Origin: Oscillospiraceae bacterium
Lineage (GTDB): Bacteria; Bacillota; Clostridia; Oscillospirales; Oscillospiraceae
Assembly (NCBI GenBank): GCA_902767395.1
Contig: CACXHI010000124.1
Span: 1 to 8,072, forward strand
Length of the DNA: 8,072 bases
Direction: 5' to 3'
The number at the start of each line of letters is the position of its first letter. Position 1 is the stretch's first letter. Under the pieces are notes generated by a model that was not told where the DNA came from, did not search any database, and saw nothing but the letters and a program-made list of their open reading frames with translations. Shown in pieces: positions 1-6,225 of the stretch. The translations under genes and the position numbers were made by a program.

Positions 1-87
1 CAGAAGCGCAAAACGAAAAACCAAATCCGCTGCATCAAACCTTGAATAACTGAATATTGAATAAAGGATAAAGGAGATTCAAACACC
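1..87 (+). promoter_or_regulatory. AT-rich leader upstream of glgC with a ribosome binding site
   Basis: This stretch is much more AT-rich than the rest of the window. AAGGAG at 71-76 lies 11 nt before the glgC ATG and fixes that start. The octamer TTGAATAA occurs at 42-49 and again at 57-64, with TGAATA between them at 51-56. These could be overlapping promoter-like hexamers or a small operator, but no convincing -35/-10 pair with 16-18 nt spacing is visible. The operon promoter may therefore lie further upstream, outside the window, or the region may simply be the gap after another glg gene. Confidence 0.4.
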
Positions 88-1275
88 ATGACTTTTCAAA
101 AAAAGCGCTGCGTCGCCATGCTGCTGGCCGGTGGTCAGGGCAGCCGTCTTCTGGTTCTGACGGAAAACACCGCCAAGCCCGCCGTTCCCTTCGGAGGCAA
201 GTACCGCATCATCGACTTTCCGCTTTCCAACTGCGTCAACTCCGGCATTGACACGGTGGGCATTCTGACCCAGTATCAGCCGCTGGAGCTCAACGAGTAT
301 ATCGGCAACGGACAGCCCTGGGGCCTGAACCGTTCCCACGGCGGCGTGCAGGTGTTGCCGCCCTACGCCCGCTCGAAGAAGTCGGAGTGGTACAAGGGTA
401 CGGCGAACGCGATTTATCAAAACCTTGCCTTCATCGAACGCTATGAGCCGGAAAACGTGCTGATTCTCTCCGGCGACCACATCTACCGGATGGACTACGC
501 CAAGATGATCCGTTTCCATGAGGAGCACGACTCCGACGTGACCATCGCCGTGCGGCAGGTGCCCATCGAGGAGGCCTCCCGCTTCGGCATCATGAACACC
601 AACCCCGACGGCTCGATCTATGAATTTGAGGAGAAGCCCAGGCAGCCGAAATCCAACAACGCCTCGATGGGCATTTACGTCTTCAAATGGAGCATTCTCA
701 AGAAGTTCCTGATGGAGGACGAGGAGAACCCCGATTCCGACAACGACTTTGGCAAGAACGTGATCCCCGCCATCCTGAACGCGGGCCACAAGCTCTACGC
801 CTACGCCTTCGAGGGCTATTGGAAGGACGTCGGAACGATCTCCTCGCTGTGGGAGGCCAACATGGATCTGCTGGGGACCGACCCGGAATTCAACCTCTAC
901 GGCGACGGCTCCGCCCCGATTTTTGCCCGGAACTACGCCCTGCCCGCCTCTTATATCGACTCCCACTCCAGAAACGTCAACTGTCTGATCTCCGAGGGCT
1001 GTGAAATCTACGGAACGGTCCGGCACAGCGTCGTCTCCACCGGCTGCAAGGTCGGCCAGAACACGGTGATTGAGGACTCTGTGATCATGCCCAACGTGGT
1101 GATCGAGGAGGGCGTCATCATCCGCAACGCGATCGTGGGAGAAAACTGCGTGGTGCGTTCCGGGGCCGTGGTCGGCGGAGCCTTCCGCGACGAACAGGCG
1201 CGGCAGATTTCCGTGGTCGGCAAGGATCACGTCATCGAGGTCAATCAGGTCGTCAAGCCCGGCGAAGTCATCTGA
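88..1275 (+). CDS. glgC: Glucose-1-phosphate adenylyltransferase (ADP-glucose pyrophosphorylase), catalytic subunit GlgC
   Basis: Catalyses ATP + glucose-1-phosphate to ADP-glucose + PPi, the committed and usually allosterically controlled step of bacterial glycogen synthesis, in the cytoplasm. The 395 residues match the family's usual length. The N-terminal nucleotidyltransferase domain (about 8-260) carries the pyrophosphorylase signature GGQGSRL at 15-21, KPAVPFGGKYR at 30-40, WYKGTANAI at 101-109, the SGDH motif with the presumed catalytic D130, and the glucose-phosphate-binding EEKP with K183. Residues about 285-390 form a left-handed beta-helix of hexapeptide repeats. The start is supported by AAGGAG 11 nt upstream. 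It is the first gene of glgC-glgD-glgA in this window. One oddity is L22 right after the signature, where small or polar residues are more usual. Identification is firm; allosteric effectors cannot be read from the sequence. Confidence 0.97.
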   Translation: MTFQKKRCVAMLLAGGQGSRLLVLTENTAKPAVPFGGKYRIIDFPLSNCVNSGIDTVGILTQYQPLELNEYIGNGQPWGLNRSHGGVQVLPPYARSKKSEWYKGTANAIYQNLAFIERYEPENVLILSGDHIYRMDYAKMIRFHEEHDSDVTIAVRQVPIEEASRFGIMNTNPDGSIYEFEEKPRQPKSNNASMGIYVFKWSILKKFLMEDEENPDSDNDFGKNVIPAILNAGHKLYAYAFEGYWKDVGTISSLWEANMDLLGTDPEFNLYGDGSAPIFARNYALPASYIDSHSRNVNCLISEGCEIYGTVRHSVVSTGCKVGQNTVIEDSVIMPNVVIEEGVIIRNAIVGENCVVRSGAVVGGAFRDEQARQISVVGKDHVIEVNQVVKPGEVI

Positions 1276-1293
1276 GGCAGGAGGTAATAGACT

Positions 1294-2415
1294 ATGAAAA
1301 ACGTAATGGGCCTTGTTTTTGCAAACATTTACGACTCCTCTCTGGGGCAGCTCACCAATAAACGCACGCAGGCCTCGCTTCCCTACGGCGGACGTTACCG
1401 TCAGATCGACTTCACCCTGTCGAACATGTCCAACGCCGGGATTCGCCACATCTGCATCGTCACCCAGTACAACTTCCAGAGCCTGATGAACCACATCGGC
1501 TCCGGCGAGGAATGGGATCTGAAGCTGGAGGACTGCGGCCTGGAATTCATCACCCCCTATTCGATGGGCGAATCCCGCACCTTCCGGGGCAAGCTGGACG
1601 CGATTTATACCGCCAGCGCCAGCCATCTGGAGCGCAGCAAGGAGGAGTATATCATCCTTGCCGACGCCGCTGTGATTTGCGCGCTCAATCTGGAGGAGGT
1701 CGTCCACGCGCACATTGCCTCCGGGAAGGACGTGACGGTGGTGGTCAAATCCGGCGTCGCCAACGGCGTGAAGCAGCTGGATCTCGGCGTGCGGCTGGAC
1801 GCGGACGGCGAAATCGCGGACATGGCGGTGGATTTTGCCGCCCCCGAGACGTATCAGGCCTCGATGGGCATGTTCATCATGCGCAAGGATCTGCTCCTCT
1901 CCTCCGCCAGAGAATGCGTCAGTCACAACCGGTTCCGCTTTGAGCGGGAATTCATCCTTCAGGATTGGCTCGACAACAAGATCTCCGTGGGCGCTTTCGA
2001 GTGCCGCCACGCGGCGCTGTTCAACGAGTCGCCCGAGGAATACTTCCGCAACAATCTGGCCATCATCCGCCGTGCGGTACGCCACGACCTGTATCGGGAG
2101 GAGCTGCCCATCTACACGAAGGTGCGCGATCAGATCCCCACCTACTACGGTGAGAACTCTCAGGTGGACGACTGCATTGTGGCCGACGGCTGCAAGCTGC
2201 TCGGCACGGCCAGCAATTCCGTGCTCTTCCGGGGCGTCAAGCTCTCCACCGGCGCGTCGGTGAAAAACTGCGTCGTCATGTCGAACTGCGAGATCGGCAT
2301 CGGCGCGGAGCTGGAATACTGCATTCTGGATAAGGACGTCAAGATCAGCTCCGGCAAGAAGCTGATCGGAACGCTGGAGCATCCAGTCATTCTCAACCGG
2401 GGGGATGTCGTATGA
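1294..2415 (+). CDS. glgD: GlgD, regulatory-type paralogue of ADP-glucose pyrophosphorylase
   Basis: A 373-residue GlgC paralogue that in Firmicutes pairs with GlgC; in Geobacillus stearothermophilus and Ruminococcus-type systems it modulates the enzyme rather than catalysing well by itself. The fold is clear: YGGRYRQIDFTLSN at 31-44 matches the equivalent GlgC segment, and a hexapeptide beta-helix covers about 285-365. The catalytic elements are eroded. The GGQGxRL loop is replaced by ANIYDSSLGQL (10-20), and the lysine of EEKP is missing (MAVDFAAPE in its place), although an aspartate remains in the LAD motif at D124. AGGAGGT at 1279-1285, 8 nt before the ATG, sets the start. It lies 18 bp after glgC and overlaps glgA by 4 bp, so the three are probably co-transcribed and translated in a coupled way. 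Non-catalytic function is inferred from the missing residues and family knowledge. Confidence 0.94.
   Translation: MKNVMGLVFANIYDSSLGQLTNKRTQASLPYGGRYRQIDFTLSNMSNAGIRHICIVTQYNFQSLMNHIGSGEEWDLKLEDCGLEFITPYSMGESRTFRGKLDAIYTASASHLERSKEEYIILADAAVICALNLEEVVHAHIASGKDVTVVVKSGVANGVKQLDLGVRLDADGEIADMAVDFAAPETYQASMGMFIMRKDLLLSSARECVSHNRFRFEREFILQDWLDNKISVGAFECRHAALFNESPEEYFRNNLAIIRRAVRHDLYREELPIYTKVRDQIPTYYGENSQVDDCIVADGCKLLGTASNSVLFRGVKLSTGASVKNCVVMSNCEIGIGAELEYCILDKDVKISSGKKLIGTLEHPVILNRGDVV
2399..2415 (+). promoter_or_regulatory. Translational-coupling junction glgD/glgA
   Basis: The glgA start codon (2412-2414) and the glgD stop (2413-2415) share the ATGA overlap. A G-run (GGGGGGA, 2399-2405) inside the last glgD codons is the only Shine-Dalgarno-like sequence and is poorer than those of glgC and glgD. 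GlgA translation is therefore likely to depend on ribosomes terminating on glgD. Confidence 0.6.
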
Positions 2416-3833
2416 GAATTGCCATGATTGCCTCCGAAGCCGCCCCCTTCGTCAAGACGGGCGGCCTCGGGGACGTACTGCAGGCTCTGCCCGCAGAGCT
2501 TGCCCGCTCAGGGGAGCATGAGATTTCTCTGTTCCTCCCCTACTACAAATCCATCAAGTACAATCCCGCGCACGAAGTCGAGCTGCTCACCTCCTTCACG
2601 ATCAATCTGACGTGGCGGCAGCAATACGTCGGCCTGTTTCGGCTGATGCAGGAGCAGGGACCGGCGGTCTATTTCCTCGACAATGAATACTACTTCTGCC
2701 GCGACGGCCTCTACGGCTTCTACGACGACGGCGAGCGCTTTGCCTACTTCTCCAAGGCGGTACTGGCTGCAATCAACTGGCTGGAGCTGCGGCCCGAGAT
2801 TCTGCACTGCCACGACTGGCAGACCGCCCTCGTTCCGGTCTATCTGGACGCCGAGTTCCGCCACTGCCTGCCGGACGCGAAAACCGTCTTCACCATCCAC
2901 AACGTCGAGTATCAGGGCAAGATGGGCGCGGAGTTCTTCAACGAGGTGCTGGGGCTGGACGATTGCTGGCGCGGCGTGTGCGCCTATGACGGCTGCGTGA
3001 ATTTTATGAAGGCCGCCATTCTTAAGGCCGATCTGGTCACCACCGTCTCCGAGAACTACGCCGTGGAGCTGCGCTACCCCTACTTCGCCCACGGGCTGTC
3101 CGGCATTCTGGCTGCCAAGGGCGACCGGCTGAAGGGCATTACGAACGGCATTGACACCGAGGTCTATAACCCCGGCGCGGACGCCGCCCTCGTCCAGCCC
3201 TTCACCGCCGAGACCTTTGCGGGGAAGCAGGTCTGCAAGCGGGCGCTGCAGAAGGAGCTGGGACTTGCGCAGACCGACGCGCCGATTCTCTCGATGGTGA
3301 CGCGGCTGGCCTCCCACAAGGGCATCGATCTGCTCTGCTACATTCTGCGGCGGCTGCTGGAGCGCGATCTGGAGCTGGTGATTGTCGGCACGGGCGAGGC
3401 CAAGTACGAACACGCCCTGCTGTCGGTTGCAAACGAATACCCCGGCAAATTCTCGATGAATCTGCGCTTTGACTCCGCGCTGGCCTCCCGCGTCTACGCA
3501 GGCTCCGATATGTATCTCATGCCCTCGAAGTCCGAGCCCTGCGGGCTGAGTCAGCTCATTGCCATGCACTACGGCACGGTTCCCATCGTCAACGCCACCG
3601 GCGGTCTGCGGGACACCGTCCCCCCCTACAACGCCGAAACCGGCGAGGGCCGGGGCTATACCTTCCAGAGCTACAACGGCGACGATTTCCTCGGCGCAAT
3701 TGACCGCGCGCTGAGCGACTATTACGGCACGCCCGAGGCTTGGGCGAAGCTGGCAAAGTCCGATATGTCCGTTGACTTTTCCTGGACGCAGCCGGCGAAG
3801 AAGTACATCGCGCTCTATCAGAGTCTCATTTGA
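2412..3833 (+). CDS. glgA: Glycogen synthase (ADP-glucose:alpha-1,4-glucan glucosyltransferase), GT5 family
   Basis: Transfers glucose from ADP-glucose to the non-reducing end of alpha-1,4-glucan, using the product of the upstream GlgC/GlgD. The 473 residues are almost the usual bacterial length (about 477). It has the GT-B layout: an N-terminal half with the ADP-glucose-binding KTGGLGDV at 15-22, CHDWQT at 133-138 and TIHNVEYQG with H163. The C-terminal half has TRLASHKG with R298 and K303, SEPCGL with E375, and ATGGL at 395-399. By spacing these match the catalytic residues described for E. coli GlgA (R300, K305, E377). All key residues are present, so the enzyme should be active. It is the last gene of the operon in this window and is followed immediately by a strong terminator. 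Confidence 0.97.
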   Translation: MRIAMIASEAAPFVKTGGLGDVLQALPAELARSGEHEISLFLPYYKSIKYNPAHEVELLTSFTINLTWRQQYVGLFRLMQEQGPAVYFLDNEYYFCRDGLYGFYDDGERFAYFSKAVLAAINWLELRPEILHCHDWQTALVPVYLDAEFRHCLPDAKTVFTIHNVEYQGKMGAEFFNEVLGLDDCWRGVCAYDGCVNFMKAAILKADLVTTVSENYAVELRYPYFAHGLSGILAAKGDRLKGITNGIDTEVYNPGADAALVQPFTAETFAGKQVCKRALQKELGLAQTDAPILSMVTRLASHKGIDLLCYILRRLLERDLELVIVGTGEAKYEHALLSVANEYPGKFSMNLRFDSALASRVYAGSDMYLMPSKSEPCGLSQLIAMHYGTVPIVNATGGLRDTVPPYNAETGEGRGYTFQSYNGDDFLGAIDRALSDYYGTPEAWAKLAKSDMSVDFSWTQPAKKYIALYQSLI

Positions 3834-3840
3834 CAGAACG

Positions 3841-3882
3841 AAACGCGGATCGGGACGGTGCTGCCGTCCCGATCCGCGTTTT
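3841..3882 (+). terminator. Intrinsic terminator of the glg operon
   Basis: A perfect 18-bp inverted repeat (3841-3858 with 3864-3881) encloses a 5-nt TGCTG loop and runs into TTTT at 3879-3882, starting 7 bp after the glgA stop codon. The stem is GC-rich and starts with AAAC, so the opposite strand also ends in a short T run. It could therefore stop transcription from either direction. Confidence 0.9.
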
Positions 3883-3901
3883 CGGATGAACACCGCACAA
3901 T

Positions 3902-3999
3902 TCTGACGTACAGCTTGCGCCGCCGGAATTCTCGTCAGATCGTTCCGACACCGCAGGGAAGCCTTTCGGCTTTCCGGGGATTGTTGAGCGATCTGACGA
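3902..3999. repeat. Nested palindromic intergenic element
   Basis: An 11-bp perfect inverted repeat (3932-3942 and 3989-3999, TCGTCAGATCG and its complement) encloses a second hairpin (3956-3963 with 3968-3975, GGGAAGCC/GGCTTTCC, one G-T wobble, TTTC loop). A third copy of the core heptamer, TCTGACG at 3902-3908, can pair with 3933-3939 instead, so two folds exclude one another. AGCTT follows TCTGACG at both outer copies (3912-3916 and 4001-4005). The element lies between the glg terminator and the next promoter, so a DNA-level or mobile, REP/MITE-like origin is as likely as an RNA role. No target-site duplication is evident. Confidence 0.55.
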
Positions 4000-4021
4000 A
4001 AGCTTCAGCAAACAGGATGTG

Positions 4022-4072
4022 TGCGGGGTATTGTGCGGTGTGGCCTAAGGTCTCTTTAAGGTTGCGGGGTAT
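4022..4072 (+). repeat. Direct repeat pair TGCGGGGTAT overlapping the cotH-like promoter
   Basis: TGCGGGGTAT occurs at 4022-4031 and 4063-4072. The copies are 41 bp apart, close to four helical turns, and the downstream copy runs into the TATAAT box at 4070-4075. This spacing would suit a dimeric regulator binding one face of the helix, but two copies of a 10-mer may also be chance. Confidence 0.35.
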
Positions 4073-4075
4073 AAT
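4070..4075 (+). promoter_or_regulatory. Probable -10 box for the CotH-family lipoprotein gene
   Basis: A perfect TATAAT stands 32 nt before the start codon in an otherwise G-rich context, giving an expected transcript start near 4082 and a short leader that contains AAGGAGGG (4094-4101). No good -35 hexamer lies 16-18 nt upstream and there is no TGn extension, so the promoter may be weak or depend on an activator. Confidence 0.5.
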
Positions 4076-4107
4076 AAAGGCAGAATCGAATTTAAGGAGG
4101 GATTTCT

Positions 4108-6063
4108 ATGAAGCAATCGATCCGGCGGCTGCTCTGTCTGGGGCTGATTTTTGCGCTGGCCCTGTCGCTGGCAGCCTGCGGGCAGACGGAAACAAAGAGC
4201 CCGGACAGCACAGCCGACCCCCCTGCGCAGGCCGAAGGCACTGCAGCCACGGCGCAGCAGACCGCACAGACCGAAACGGTCGGGCAGGCCGAGGCCACGG
4301 AGCCGACGGCGGAGGACGGTTCGGTTTACAACGGGCTGTTTGAAACAGACCGCGTTCACACGGTGGACGTGACGATCTCCGAAGAGGACTGGGCCGACCT
4401 GCGGCAGAATCCTCTGAGCAAGACCAAGTACCGGACCGACGTGGTCATCGACGGGGAAACCGTGGAGCAGGTCTCCTTTGCCACGAAGGGCAATACCAGC
4501 CTCTCCTTCGTCGCCTCCAACCCGGACAGCGACCGCTACAGCTTTAAGCTGGATTTCGGCAAGTACAACAAGGGACAGACCTATCACGGGTTAAACAAGC
4601 TGAGTCTGAACAATCTCTACGCGGACGCCACGTATCTGAAGGACTGCCTAAGCTATTTGCTCTTCCGCCGCGCCGGGGTCGAGGCCCCGCTGACCAGCTT
4701 CGTATGGCTCACGGTCAACGGAGCGGACCACGGTCTCTACATTGCCATTGAGGACGTAAGCGAGGCGTGGATGGCGCGGACGAACGAGGGGGAGGGCGTG
4801 GTTTACAAGCCCGAGACGGAGCAGCTGGATCAAGCCGGAAAGCACGGTCAGAACGGCCAGCCTCCCATGCCCCCGGACGGAGGCGGCAACGGACAGTTCT
4901 CCACACCGCCCGACGGCAGCAGCGGCGCGACGCCCTCCAACGGAGCCGGCAACGGGCAAGCCCCAGCGCCACCTGACGGAGACAGCAACGGCCAGAACCC
5001 CACGCCCCCGGACGGAGCAGGCAACGGCCAAATGCCCGCACCGCCCAGCGGAGGGAACAACGGCCAGATGCCTACGCCGCCTGACGGCAACGGGCAGGGC
5101 GGCTTCCCCGGCGGACGGGGGGGCTTCCCCGGCGGACCCGCCGGACCCGGCGGCTCCGGGGAGAACTCCAAGGGCGCGGATCTGGCCTACAACGGCGACG
5201 CGCTGGACAACTACTCCGACATCTTTGACAACGCCGAGACAGACGCCGACGAAACGGATCAGCAACGGGTGGTAGCGGCGCTGAAGGCGCTCTCCGAGGG
5301 CACGTCGCTGGAGCAGCATTTGAACACCGACGAGATTATCCGCTACTTTGCCGTCCATAATTTCGTTCTGAACTATGACAGCTATACCGGGAACATGCTC
5401 CACAACTATTTCCTGTATGAGAAGGACGGAAAGCTGGAGATGCTGCCGTGGGACTACAATCTGGCCTTCGGTGCTTTCGGAGGCGGCGGTCCCGGCGGGC
5501 AGGGCAGACCCGACGAATTCGGCAGACCCGACGAGACCGGGAAAGGCGGAGAAGCCGATCCATCCGGCAGGCCCGACGGGACCGAAGGTCCGATGGCCAC
5601 GTCCGACGCCACGGCGCTGATCAACACCGGGATCGACTCCCCGCTCAACGGCCCGACGGAGGCGCAGCGTCCCATGTGGGCGTGGATCGCGGCGGGCGAA
5701 GCCTATCTCACACAGTACCATCAGATCTTCGATCAGCTTTTGAGGGATTACTTTGAAAACGGAACGTTCGAGGCGGAGCTGGACAGCCTTTCCGCCCTGC
5801 TGCGGCCCTACGTAGAAAAAGACCCCACGGCGTTCTACACCGTGGAGGAATTCGACAAGGCCGTGGAAGCTCTTCGACAGGTCTGCCTGCTTCGCGCGCA
5901 GAGCGTCCGGGCCCAGCTCGACGGCGCGCTGGCGACGAAAACCACCGAGCAGAACGCCGCCGACCGCGTGGACGCCTCCGGCGTCAACGTCTCCGACATG
6001 GGCACGCACATGGGCGGCGGCGAAGGCGGCTTCCCCGGCGGACGGGGCGGCAAGCGTCGTTGA
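4108..6063 (+). CDS. CotH kinase family lipoprotein with Pro/Gly-rich inserts
   Basis: CotH proteins are protein-kinase-like; in Bacillus CotH phosphorylates spore coat proteins, while many clostridial relatives are secreted with unknown targets. Residues 1-24 are a lipoprotein signal (positive start, hydrophobic core, LSLAAC lipobox, C24), followed by an Ala/Thr/Glu-rich linker to about 75. The CotH domain is split. Part one (about 84-236) has KGNTS 127-131, RYSFKLDF 143-150, LNNLYADATYLKD 167-179, GLYIAIE 209-215 and YKPE 233-236. Part two (about 355-457) has NYDSYTGNMLHNY 422-434 and LPWDYNLAFG 446-455, whose D424, N429 and D449 look like catalytic or metal-binding residues. A final helical part (about 500-610) includes EKDPTAFYTVEEFDKAVEALR. 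Inserts occupy about 248-350 and 458-492, and the C-terminus ends GGFPGGRGGKRR. AAGGAGGG 6 nt upstream fixes the start. It has its own promoter and is convergent with the next gene. The family is certain; the substrate is unknown. Confidence 0.93.
   Translation: MKQSIRRLLCLGLIFALALSLAACGQTETKSPDSTADPPAQAEGTAATAQQTAQTETVGQAEATEPTAEDGSVYNGLFETDRVHTVDVTISEEDWADLRQNPLSKTKYRTDVVIDGETVEQVSFATKGNTSLSFVASNPDSDRYSFKLDFGKYNKGQTYHGLNKLSLNNLYADATYLKDCLSYLLFRRAGVEAPLTSFVWLTVNGADHGLYIAIEDVSEAWMARTNEGEGVVYKPETEQLDQAGKHGQNGQPPMPPDGGGNGQFSTPPDGSSGATPSNGAGNGQAPAPPDGDSNGQNPTPPDGAGNGQMPAPPSGGNNGQMPTPPDGNGQGGFPGGRGGFPGGPAGPGGSGENSKGADLAYNGDALDNYSDIFDNAETDADETDQQRVVAALKALSEGTSLEQHLNTDEIIRYFAVHNFVLNYDSYTGNMLHNYFLYEKDGKLEMLPWDYNLAFGAFGGGGPGGQGRPDEFGRPDETGKGGEADPSGRPDGTEGPMATSDATALINTGIDSPLNGPTEAQRPMWAWIAAGEAYLTQYHQIFDQLLRDYFENGTFEAELDSLSALLRPYVEKDPTAFYTVEEFDKAVEALRQVCLLRAQSVRAQLDGALATKTTEQNAADRVDASGVNVSDMGTHMGGGEGGFPGGRGGKRR
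4852..5097 (+). repeat. In-frame 36-bp minisatellite coding for a 12-residue NGQ-PPDG repeat
   Basis: The codons for Asn-Gly-Gln recur at 4852, 4888, 4951, 4987, 5023 and 5059, spaced 36 bp apart except for one 63-bp interval holding a degenerate 9-residue remnant. A shortened last copy starts at 5089. The consensus is roughly NGQ-x-P-x-PPDG-x-G, so it encodes a flexible, Pro/Gly-rich loop within the CotH kinase domain (residues 249-330), followed by GGFPGGRGGFPGG. Copy number is likely to vary between strains. Confidence 0.85.
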
Positions 6064-6108
6064 GTCTTCAAGGGGACCCAGCGTGTGAAAAAAGCTGAAC
6101 CCCCACGT

Positions 6109-6139
6109 CCATTTTCAATTTTCACCTTTCCATTTTCAA
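6109..6139. repeat. T/C-rich direct-repeat tract
   Basis: CCATTTTCAA occurs at 6109-6118 and 6130-6139, 21 bp apart, separated by TTTTCACCTTT. The tract is AT-rich and unlike its GC-rich surroundings. On the other strand it reads as repeats of GAAAATGG/GAAAATTG. Its register of 7-bp-like units suggests slippage-generated or dispersed intergenic repeat sequence. No gene is associated with it. Confidence 0.5.
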
Positions 6140-6175
6140 CTCGGAAATGGGTAGACGGTCTGTTAGACAGTTCAC

Positions 6176-6209
6176 GGCCCGCGACGTGCTGAAAAGCACG
6201 TCGCGGGCC
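6176..6209. terminator. GAAA-capped 15-bp hairpin between convergent genes
   Basis: A perfect 15-bp inverted repeat (6176-6190 with 6195-6209) closes a GAAA tetraloop. It lies 112 bp after the CotH-family stop and 16 bp beyond the end of the minus-strand coiled-coil gene. No T run follows on either strand, so it may act as a weak bidirectional terminator, a 3'-end-stabilising stem or a palindromic repeat. GTTCAC flanks it as a direct repeat (6170-6175 and 6213-6218). Confidence 0.6.
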
Positions 6210-6225
6210 ATAGTTCACTGGATCC

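Noticed and set aside
79..2382. 767-codon open frame on the minus strand, antisense to glgC and glgD
   Set aside because: It is the mirror of two firmly identified genes. Long antisense frames are expected from GC-rich codon use, and the translation (DDH/VVG-rich) resembles no family.
2508..3893. 461-codon minus-strand open frame opposite glgA
   Set aside because: It is fully antisense to a complete glycogen synthase and starts inside the terminator hairpin; it is a shadow frame.
3883..4107. Riboswitch or structured leader before the CotH-family gene
   Set aside because: The probable -10 box at 4070-4075 leaves a leader of only about 26 nt, so most of the structure lies upstream of the expected transcript, and no known riboswitch core was recognised.
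3858..4343. 161-codon plus-strand open frame covering the intergenic element and overlapping the CotH-family start
   Set aside because: It begins inside the terminator stem, lacks a ribosome binding site and runs out of frame into a real gene. The apparent coding is probably palindromic repeat sequence.
4852..5097. CRISPR-like regularly spaced repeats
   Set aside because: The period is 36 bp with no unique spacers, and the repeats stay in frame as a Pro/Gly-rich protein segment inside a coding gene.
4648..6009. 453-codon minus-strand open frame opposite the CotH-family gene
   Set aside because: Its repeats are only the reverse complement of the NGQ-PPDG array. The plus-strand frame has the signal peptide, conserved domain and ribosome binding site.
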